The notes below the pieces were generated by a model, which saw only the letters and a program-made list of their open reading frames with translations, was not told where the DNA came from and did no database searches. Of a stretch of DNA of 64,000 nucleotides, positions 28,439 through 35,299 are shown piece after piece. Numbering within the stretch: position 1 is the stretch's first letter; every line of letters begins with the position of its first letter. The stretch is from Echinicola sp. 20G (lineage in GTDB: Bacteria > Bacteroidota > Bacteroidia > Cytophagales > Cyclobacteriaceae), in assembly GCF_015533855.1 (NCBI RefSeq), contig NZ_AP024154.1:5229501-5293500 (forward strand), read 5' to 3'. A program made the position numbers and the translations under genes.

Positions 28439-30109
28439 ATGAAGCCTACCACAATGTACACCAAAAGCGGCAGCATTAATATTGCCTATCAAAGTTTTGG
28501 ATCTGGAACTGCAGATTTGGTATATATACCTGGATGGGTATCCAATATCGATCTAATGTGGGCCTGTCCTTCATTGGCTAAATTTTTAGAAGAACTGGGA
28601 AAAACCTGTAGGGTAATTCTTTTCGATAAGAGAGGAACGGGGCTTTCAGACCGGGTCACAGAACTCTCCACCTTGGAGGACCGAATGGATGACATCCGAG
28701 TGGTAATGGATGCTGTTGGATCAGAAAAAGCTTTTCTCTTTGGTCATTCTGAGGGAGGTTCTGTCTCTGCACTTTTTGCTGCTACCTACCCACAGCGAAC
28801 CATTGCGCTGATCACTTTTGGGATTTTTGCAAAAAGAAGGTATTCTCCTGATTATCCTTGGGCTCCCAGCGATCAAGAAAGGCAAAAAGTCTATGATATG
28901 ATTGAATACAGTTGGGGAAGTGGAGATATGAATTTGGAGGATTTAGCCCCCTCAAGATCTAAAGATACTGAGTTTATGGATTGGCTTGCTCAATATTTTC
29001 GTTCTGGAGCCAGTCCTAGTGCAGCCTTGATCCTGACCAAAATGAATACCTCAGTGGACATTTTGGACATACTTGAAACTATTCAAGTTCCGGTGCTGAT
29101 GATGCAAAGAGTACATGATATCGATGTCAAAATTGAAGAAGGTCGTTTCATTTCTAGTAAAATAAAAAATGCCAAGTTTATAGAAATGCAAGGCAGTGAT
29201 CATCTTTTTTGGACAGGAGATAGTTTTGAAGTACTTCAAACAATGCAAAGTTTCATTCAAGAATCAAAACACGAATCTGCAATCCAAAAAAGACTCGCTA
29301 CTGTACTTACTATAAAAACAACTGATTCTAAAAACGAAGATGAAAAATTAGATATTCGTGCGATTCACCAATTCGTTGAAAAATTCAAAGGTCTTATCAT
29401 ATACAGCGATAATGAGCATGCGGTATTCACATTTGAAGGCCCCAGCAAAGCAGTTCATTATGGGCTTAGCGTCTTGGATAAAGCTAAGCTAGAGGGAAAA
29501 AATCTGGCCATCTGCGTTGACATGATGTTAGTACCCTCAATATTGCATCCCTCCTGGGAAAATGCTGAAGTGATGGAGCAAATTGATGAAATGTTCAAGC
29601 AATCCCTGTCCAAACACATTTTGATAACCAATACAGTTAAAAATTTACTCCCTGGGGCTGGTCTAAGCATTAGCGCCAGTCCTTATGTGCTGAAGTCAAA
29701 GAAAAGAAAATTAGCTCTTGATCTTTTCAAAGTTTCCGACCCTGCTTCCTACGATACTACATCATCTGAAAATCCTCTTGCCGCTTTATCTTTCAATGAG
29801 TCTTTTTTGGAAGATGTGATCCAATGTATAGATTCCAATCTAAATAATGAACAATTTAATTTGGTTACATTATCAAGAGAACTGGCCGTGAGTGAAAGGC
29901 AACTTCAAAGAAAGCTTAAAGCAATCAGCAATAAATCACCTAATCAACTTATTTCCTCTGTTAGGCTACATCGTGCCAAAGAATTACTCAGCACACGAAA
30001 GTATGGTGTTTCTGAAACGGCTTTTCAAACTGGTTTTTCCAATCCCTCTTATTTTGCTAAATGCTTTAAGAAGGAGTTTGGGATTAGTCCCTCCTCATTC
30101 CTGCTATAG
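28439..30109 (+). CDS. Alpha/beta hydrolase - degenerate cyclase-like domain - AraC-type HTH fusion regulator
   Basis: 556-residue cytosolic protein with three parts. An alpha/beta-hydrolase domain (about 1-280) keeps what looks like a full triad: Ser104 in FGHSEGGS, Asp in VHDIDV (about 226) and His in GSDHLFW (about 253). A middle part (about 283-410) follows the class III adenylate/guanylate cyclase pattern (RLATVL, IHQFVEKFKGLIIYSDNEHAVFTFEGPSKAVHYGLSV is the aligned stretch, broken here for description), but the metal-binding FTDIVGST is LTIKTTDS and TGDG is YSDN, so catalysis is unlikely. The C-terminal AraC double HTH (about 460-556) has LSRELAVSERQLQRKLK and GFSNPSYFAKCFKKEFGISP. It is probably a one-component regulator reading a small molecule through the hydrolase fold. 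It lies upstream of the pore-former locus on the same strand. Confidence 0.85.
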   Translation: MKPTTMYTKSGSINIAYQSFGSGTADLVYIPGWVSNIDLMWACPSLAKFLEELGKTCRVILFDKRGTGLSDRVTELSTLEDRMDDIRVVMDAVGSEKAFLFGHSEGGSVSALFAATYPQRTIALITFGIFAKRRYSPDYPWAPSDQERQKVYDMIEYSWGSGDMNLEDLAPSRSKDTEFMDWLAQYFRSGASPSAALILTKMNTSVDILDILETIQVPVLMMQRVHDIDVKIEEGRFISSKIKNAKFIEMQGSDHLFWTGDSFEVLQTMQSFIQESKHESAIQKRLATVLTIKTTDSKNEDEKLDIRAIHQFVEKFKGLIIYSDNEHAVFTFEGPSKAVHYGLSVLDKAKLEGKNLAICVDMMLVPSILHPSWENAEVMEQIDEMFKQSLSKHILITNTVKNLLPGAGLSISASPYVLKSKKRKLALDLFKVSDPASYDTTSSENPLAALSFNESFLEDVIQCIDSNLNNEQFNLVTLSRELAVSERQLQRKLKAISNKSPNQLISSVRLHRAKELLSTRKYGVSETAFQTGFSNPSYFAKCFKKEFGISPSSFLL

Positions 30110-30228
30110 TTCAAAGCTAGTTTTCATTTTTTCTTGTCGGTTTTGTACTGATTTCTGGCGTAAAAGTGACAGTATTTTTAACCCATTTCAGGTAACCTTG
30201 TAAAAACCAATTCTAAACTTAAAATGCT

Positions 30229-30564
30229 ATGAACACTATTCAAAAATCAAATATCGAAATTCCCAAAGAACTCATCAGTTGGAGTAGATGGATGATAGGA
30301 ATCAATTTTTCTGCAGGAACAGGGTGTGTAGTCGTCTTTAGAGATATTAAATCCAGTGGTGCGGACGCGATCTCATTCTGGTTGATGACTGCAATCATAC
30401 TCTTTACCCTTACCGTCCTCTCCTCAGTAATCTTCAATTTTTTACTGTCCATGGAGCTTGATAATGACTTCACCTTAAAAAATAAGCATCGGTTTTTGGG
30501 TGGGCTACAGCTTACCCTTTTTTCAATGGCACTTTTTTCCCTTGTAAGGTGGATAGTGGCATAA
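30229..30564 (+). CDS. Small membrane protein of unknown function
   Basis: 111 residues. After a short amphipathic start (MNTIQKSNIEIPKELISWSRW) there are three hydrophobic segments at about 22-38, 48-72 and 89-109. No family is recognised. It lies 119 bp after the hydrolase-AraC regulator and 267 bp before the beta-gamma-crystallin/pore-former gene, all on one strand. It could be part of that locus, for example in protecting the producer's membrane, but nothing in the sequence proves this. Confidence 0.65.
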   Translation: MNTIQKSNIEIPKELISWSRWMIGINFSAGTGCVVVFRDIKSSGADAISFWLMTAIILFTLTVLSSVIFNFLLSMELDNDFTLKNKHRFLGGLQLTLFSMALFSLVRWIVA

Positions 30565-30579
30565 TATTACCGAAATTTC

Positions 30580-30665
30580 TGTCACAATTTTTATAAATAT
30601 CCAAATTTCCATTCGGTTTTATATGTCGCAATTATTATAATCTTTGTCGCAATATTCCTAATAAT
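30580..30665 (+). promoter_or_regulatory. Three direct repeats, candidate AraC-type operator
   Basis: TGTCACAATTTTTATAAATA at 30580, TGTCGCAATTATTATAATCT at 30624 and TGTCGCAATATTCCTAATAA at 30645 are aligned copies. Their spacing is 44 and 21 bp, that is about four and two helical turns. Tandem repeats in this phase suit AraC-type monomers binding one DNA face. A candidate -7 box lies just downstream. Confidence 0.5.
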
Positions 30666-30682
30666 CAAGCTGCTTGTTGAAT

Positions 30683-30690
30683 TAACTTTG
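30683..30690 (+). promoter_or_regulatory. Candidate -7 box of the crystallin/pore-former gene
   Basis: TAACTTTG fits TAnnTTTG. It lies 18 bp after the third operator-like repeat and would give a leader of about 135 nt. A proper -33 element is missing, as expected for an activator-dependent promoter. Confidence 0.45.
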
Positions 30691-30831
30691 TAATACAAAA
30701 TCTCAATTCCCGGGAAGATGAAATAAGAAATTTTATTGTTTTTGTTCATTTGACAAAGAACCTAAAAGCTTTAAAAATTCAACTAGGAGATTTTGAGTTT
30801 CATTTATTTTCTAACCTAAATTTCAATCATT

Positions 30832-31896
30832 ATGTCAGTTTCCATTTTTAAACACGCACATTTTAAAGGTACATCCGCTACTTATGGCACAGGTCAATTC
30901 GTCACTATCCCCATTGGCAATGACCAAATCAGTTCAATTAAAGTTGAACAAGGTTATTTTGTTTATTTATACAGAGATACTGGTTTTAGAGGTCCAAGAT
31001 TAGTATTGTTTGGAGGAAATTACCCTTATGTGGAAGACTGGAATGACCAAATTAGTTCAATGGAAATCTTTGAACATGACCCTAACCTGTATCCTCTCGT
31101 GAGTTTTTATCAGCATGCTAACTTTGGAGGTTTTAAGCAAAACCTTGCGGGGTTGGGAGCAAGTACCGATTATAATTTTCCTTTTTTGAAAAATGACAGC
31201 ATTACTTCTATGAAAGTACCTGAGGGCACAAGAGTAGTACTCTATAAGGACAGTCAATTAAGGGGTAATAGCAAAGAGTTTGGACCTGGAGAATACAGCA
31301 ACCTCGTGCATTTTGGATTTCAAGACAATGCTTCCAGTGTGCAAATCCTTCGTCCTGATTTAGAATTGATCAATATTGAATACATCAATGAAGTGGTACT
31401 CCCAGACGGCAATCCGATTGGACTCTCAGACTCCACTATCAACGATAGTGACTTTGAACAAATCAATACCTTGACATTAGAGAGGGAAATCACTAAATCT
31501 ACTACTAGAAGTTGGAGTAATTCTACCTTAATTGGAATCACTGTAACCACCAGTACCACTGTAGGAATAGAAAAAGGGCCCATCTCAGCAGAGCAGGAAA
31601 CCAGCATCAGTACTACCTTAGAAAATACCTTCACCATTGGTGAAGAGGAAACCGTCAGTGAGACCAGTACTTTCAGTAAATCCGTTGCGGTTAAAATTCC
31701 TCCTAAGTCTGTTGGCGAGGCTACACTGTTTATGACACCTAAAAAGGTACGTTTAGACGCCATTTACACTTTTAGGCTGAAAGGCACTGAAAATACATTT
31801 AAACAAGATGTAGCAATCGAGGTGGATGACTTCCAGGTTGGTGAAGCCAGAATATCTGTAAGGCCAATGGAAGTCATAGAAGTAGAAGAAGTTTAA
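30832..31896 (+). CDS. Beta-gamma-crystallin / aerolysin (ETX/MTX2)-type pore-former fusion
   Basis: 354 residues with no signal peptide. Two beta-gamma-crystallin domains come first (about 1-80 and 88-174). Each has two Greek keys, with Ca2+-type N/D-N/D-x-x-S-S motifs at 30-35 (NDQISS), 71-76 (NDQISS), 121-126 (NDSITS) and a weaker QDNASS at 164-169. The rest (about 205-350) is rich in Ser, Thr and alternating hydrophobic residues: ITKSTTRSWSNST, a TTSTTVGIEKGP...TSISTTLENTFTIG stretch suited to an amphipathic membrane hairpin, and VAVKIPPKSVGEATLF, as in ETX/MTX2-type aerolysin folds. This domain order is the one in the amphibian beta-gamma-CAT alpha subunit. It probably oligomerises into a membrane pore; targets and export route are unknown. 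A strong terminator follows. Confidence 0.8.
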   Translation: MSVSIFKHAHFKGTSATYGTGQFVTIPIGNDQISSIKVEQGYFVYLYRDTGFRGPRLVLFGGNYPYVEDWNDQISSMEIFEHDPNLYPLVSFYQHANFGGFKQNLAGLGASTDYNFPFLKNDSITSMKVPEGTRVVLYKDSQLRGNSKEFGPGEYSNLVHFGFQDNASSVQILRPDLELINIEYINEVVLPDGNPIGLSDSTINDSDFEQINTLTLEREITKSTTRSWSNSTLIGITVTTSTTVGIEKGPISAEQETSISTTLENTFTIGEEETVSETSTFSKSVAVKIPPKSVGEATLFMTPKKVRLDAIYTFRLKGTENTFKQDVAIEVDDFQVGEARISVRPMEVIEVEEV

Positions 31897-31911
31897 GTTC
31901 TTTAAAATCAT

Positions 31912-31947
31912 AAAAAGTCCAACTCTAGTTTAGTTGGACTTTTTATT
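31912..31947 (+). terminator. Strong intrinsic terminator of the pore-former gene
   Basis: A perfect 13-bp stem (31912-31924 with 31932-31944) around a 7-nt loop is followed by T-rich sequence. It ends transcription 16 nt after the stop, so the next gene is a separate unit. Confidence 0.92.
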
Positions 31948-32063
31948 TTATGATATTGGGAAAGGACTCGTTACTATTGTGGAATTTTCAATATATTAAA
32001 TCGAAGTTAATATTTAATATAACTGGATTTGAACATTGATTTAAAACAACTAACTTTTTGATT

Positions 32064-32339
32064 ATGAAGGACATTATAAAACCTATAAGTTTGGCCTTAA
32101 TTCAGCTTTTTCAATTTTTGCTGAGTGTGCTAATGGCTTTCTACGCTTTTTTTGCCTTCAAAGCATTCACTGGCAATATTCAGGGAATGAAAGTTGACTT
32201 TAATTTAATGGGGTGGCAATTTAATACAGACCCAAGTCATGGCATTTGGAATGCCCTTTTCTTTCTTTCCTTTTTCTGTTATTTAGGGGCTTATTTGGTG
32301 GGAAGTTGGCTACTAGAAAGGCTTATCAAATCACGATAA
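32064..32339 (+). CDS. Small two- or three-span membrane protein
   Basis: 91 residues from the ATG at 32064. Hydrophobic segments lie at about 8-35 and 63-83, with a polar stretch between them holding MKVDFNLMGWQFNTDPSHG. It ends in a positively charged LLERLIKSR tail. No family is recognised. It has its own upstream region behind a strong terminator, so it is not clearly co-transcribed with the pore-former. Confidence 0.65.
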   Translation: MKDIIKPISLALIQLFQFLLSVLMAFYAFFAFKAFTGNIQGMKVDFNLMGWQFNTDPSHGIWNALFFLSFFCYLGAYLVGSWLLERLIKSR

Positions 32340-32387
32340 ACTTTCTTTCTCTGCTTGATTGATTAATTCAATACAAACCTTTGTAAG

Positions 32388-32416
32388 TAAAAAAGCCCGA
32401 CAATTTGCCGGGCTTT
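32388..32416 (-). terminator. Terminator of pgi
   Basis: AAAGCCCG (32392-32399) pairs with CGGGCTTT (32409-32416). On the minus strand it runs into a T tract. It lies 27 nt after the pgi stop and may also act on the converging plus-strand gene. Confidence 0.88.
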
Positions 32417-32442
32417 GAATAACGTTCAAACTTCACCTCTAA

Positions 32443-34086
32443 TTACCTCATGGCTTTGTAGGTATTGATCAAGCCATTGGTAGAAGCATCATGAGTGTTT
32501 ACTTTTTCATCACCTTCCAATTCTGGAAGGATATTCTTGGCCAATACCTTGCCCAATTCCACTCCCCATTGGTCAAAACTGAAAATATTCCAGATAGCTC
32601 CTTGAACAAAGATCTTATGCTCATACATCGCTACCAGGCTTCCCAAAGTATAAGGGTCAATTTTCTTCACCAAAATGGAATTGGTAGGTCTATTTCCTTC
32701 AAACACTTTGTGAGGAGCCAGCTTGGTGATTTCTTCAGCTGATTTACCAGCTTTGCTTAATTCTGATTTCACCTCCTCCAAAGACCTGCCATTCATCAAA
32801 GCTTCTGTCTGAGCAAAGAAGTTGGACAATAACTTCACATGGTGATCACCAACTGGATTATGAGAAATAGCAGGCGCAATAAAATCACAAGGAATCAAAT
32901 GAGTGCCCTGATGGATCAACTGATAAAAAGCATGCTGACCGTTGGTACCTGGCTCTCCCCAAATGATTGGACCAGTAGTGTAATCCACCTTTTCACCATT
33001 TCTGGAAACGTATTTACCATTACTTTCCATATTTCCTTGTTGGAAATATGCAGCAAATCGGTGTAAATATTGGTCATAAGGAAGGATAGCCTCGGAAGAT
33101 GCCCCTAGGAAGTTGGTATTCCAAATACCGATCAAAGCCAATATCATCGGGATGTTTGACTTAAATTCAGTTCCCTTAAAGTGATTGTCCATGGCATGTG
33201 CTCCCTCCAATAACTTTTCAAAGTTATCGAAGCCGATAGCACAGGCAATAGGCAATCCAATAGCTGACCAAAGAGAATACCTTCCCCCTACCCAGTCCCA
33301 AAAAGCAAACATGTTTTTGGTATCTATTCCAAAAGCAGCCACAGCCTCAGCATTGGTGGACAAGGCAACAAAATGTTTGGCAATAGCTGATTCGTCTTTT
33401 GCTGCCTCCAAGAACCATGATCTCGCTGAATGCGCATTGGTCATGGTCTCTTGCGTGGTAAAAGTCTTGGAAGCAATAAAAAACAAAGTGGTCTCCGGAT
33501 CTACCTTTTTCAAAGTTTCAGCGATATGAGTCCCGTCTACATTGGAAACAAAGTAAATCTCTAATGCTTCATTTTGATAAGGCTTCAATGCCTCAGTCAC
33601 CATCACTGGTCCTAGGTCACTCCCTCCAATACCAATATTGACCAAAGATTTGATCGGTTTGCCCGTATAGCCTTTCCATTCACCTGCATTGATCTGATCC
33701 GCAAAGCCCTTCATTTGTGTCAAAACCGCATTAACATCCGGCATGACATCCTTGCCGTCTACTTCTACTGGCGAATTACTTCTATTTCTCAGAGCAGTGT
33801 GCAAAACTGCTCTGTCTTCAGTTTGGTTGATATGACCACCGGTGAACATGGCTTCTATAGCAGCTTTCAAACCAGTCTCTTCCGCTAACTCAAAAAGAAC
33901 CTTTAAAACATCTTCATCTATTCTATTTTTGGAATAGTCTACCAAAATATCTTCAAAACGAAGGGAGTATTTGTCAAATCGTGTACCGTCTGTAAAAAGT
34001 GACTGGATAGTCTGCTCCTTTTTCTCCTCAGAGAGAGCCTTTAATTTTTTCCAAGCTGTTGTTTGGGTTGGATCAATGTTTTTCAT
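32443..34086 (-). CDS. pgi: Glucose-6-phosphate isomerase
   Basis: Interconverts glucose 6-phosphate and fructose 6-phosphate in glycolysis and gluconeogenesis. The length of 547 residues is that of the long bacterial/eukaryotic form. Signatures are [13 protein letters not shown] (about 151-163), [16 protein letters not shown] (about 207-222), [17 protein letters not shown] (about 263-279), the catalytic Glu in QGNMESNGK (about 350) and a C-terminal region with the [13 protein letters not shown] signature. It is a single-gene unit with a clear terminator. Confidence 0.97.
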   Translation of the reverse strand: MKNIDPTQTTAWKKLKALSEEKKEQTIQSLFTDGTRFDKYSLRFEDILVDYSKNRIDEDVLKVLFELAEETGLKAAIEAMFTGGHINQTEDRAVLHTALRNRSNSPVEVDGKDVMPDVNAVLTQMKGFADQINAGEWKGYTGKPIKSLVNIGIGGSDLGPVMVTEALKPYQNEALEIYFVSNVDGTHIAETLKKVDPETTLFFIASKTFTTQETMTNAHSARSWFLEAAKDESAIAKHFVALSTNAEAVAAFGIDTKNMFAFWDWVGGRYSLWSAIGLPIACAIGFDNFEKLLEGAHAMDNHFKGTEFKSNIPMILALIGIWNTNFLGASSEAILPYDQYLHRFAAYFQQGNMESNGKYVSRNGEKVDYTTGPIIWGEPGTNGQHAFYQLIHQGTHLIPCDFIAPAISHNPVGDHHVKLLSNFFAQTEALMNGRSLEEVKSELSKAGKSAEEITKLAPHKVFEGNRPTNSILVKKIDPYTLGSLVAMYEHKIFVQGAIWNIFSFDQWGVELGKVLAKNILPELEGDEKVNTHDASTNGLINTYKAMR

Positions 34087-34354
34087 GTGTTTATGGATTA
34101 TATTAATTGGTCGTCATTTGGAACCCGTTCAGAAAGAAATCACAATAAAAGTTTAATGATACTTCCTCAAAATAGGCTTTACTAAAATCTACCTTTATCA
34201 AGGTTTGCTGAGCAAAAATAAGATTTATATTTACCCCATAAAATTAATCAATATTTGTTTACATTAACATTATGCTAAATTTAGGTACATTTTCATTGTT
34301 TTTTTTCAGTGATCGATACCTTTTATACACAATGAACCTTTTTTAAAAAACTTC

Positions 34355-35086
34355 ATGAAACATCTAATAATTGGCATCCTTCTTTTTTTGAGCAATGCAT
34401 CGTTTGGGCAACACCTAATTCCGCTAAACCAATACGGTGAAGAAATCACAGATACCATAAAATTCCATCCTGAGAAATACAGAAAACATTTTTTTGAAGA
34501 TAATGAAAAATCGATCGACCATTATTTTAATCATGATCTTAAAATAACTGCCATGGTAATCAACCTAAAAGATCCCGAGAAAGGAAATTACCTTACCATC
34601 AGGACTGAATATGATAGTCTTGGTCAGAAATCAAAAACAGTCCATACCGATAGAATCAATAAGGTAAATGAAATACACTATTATGAAAACAATGAAATAG
34701 TTCGGAAATATTTCATCAAAGGAACCATTATCACAGGACAAAAACTCGAAGGAGACGCAATCACAGAATTAAACAGAATCCTTGAAGAATGTAGTTTTGA
34801 AGATAGTAAACAAGCTATGAAACACGTTCAAGACAACCTTAGATATCCCGCCAATGCCAGATACCATAGAGAAATGGGTACGGTCAAAGCAGCACTACAT
34901 ATATCCAAAGAAGGTAAACTTAGCAAAATAGTAATAGCCAACCCAGAAGAAGTTTCTGTAAACCTTCAAAATGAAGTTATTAGAATATGGAGTAAGTACA
35001 AGGGGAAATTTTATCCAGCTTATGACTTGGAAGGAAATCCTATTGAGTCTTATTTCATCGTTCCTACTAGGTTTAAGTTGAGTTAA
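34355..35086 (+). CDS. Exported protein with TonB C-terminal-like domain
   Basis: 243 residues. The signal peptide covers about 1-18 (ending ASFGQ). The middle (about 40-140) has beta-rich repeats of the antitoxin-like or YD type (EYDSLGQKSKT, NEIHYYENNEIVRKYF). The C-terminal part (about 160-243) looks like a TonB C-terminal domain: LRYPANARYHREMGTVKAALHISKEGKLSKIVI, split here as LRYPANARYHREMG and VKAALHISKEGKLSKIVI, closing with a VPTRFKL strand. It lacks the N-terminal membrane anchor and Pro-rich linker of true TonB, so energy transduction is unlikely. Many Bacteroidota encode such periplasmic proteins, with function unknown. Confidence 0.7.
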   Translation: MKHLIIGILLFLSNASFGQHLIPLNQYGEEITDTIKFHPEKYRKHFFEDNEKSIDHYFNHDLKITAMVINLKDPEKGNYLTIRTEYDSLGQKSKTVHTDRINKVNEIHYYENNEIVRKYFIKGTIITGQKLEGDAITELNRILEECSFEDSKQAMKHVQDNLRYPANARYHREMGTVKAALHISKEGKLSKIVIANPEEVSVNLQNEVIRIWSKYKGKFYPAYDLEGNPIESYFIVPTRFKLS

Positions 35087-35221
35087 ATTTTATCTCGAAT
35101 ATTTTTATTTTACAAGTTCAAGCTAATTCAAAATGAATCTCAGACTTCTTTCAATCCATTTACACTTAACTTTTAATTTGAAAATACAGAAAGTTAGATG
35201 CTGTTAACATTTTAGCCATCC

Positions 35222-35252
35222 TTTGAAAACATTTCAACCCATTTTAGATTTG
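35222..35252 (+). promoter_or_regulatory. Promoter of the GH31 gene (TTTG-N19-TAGATTTG)
   Basis: TTTG at 35222-35225 and TAGATTTG at 35245-35252 are 19 bp apart, matching the Bacteroidota -33/-7 consensus closely. This gives a leader of about 40 nt before the ATG at 35300. It is the best promoter match in the window. Confidence 0.6.
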
Positions 35253-35299
35253 GGCAATTGATAACTTAGGTCTTTGAAATTAAAGCAATAGACCTGAAT

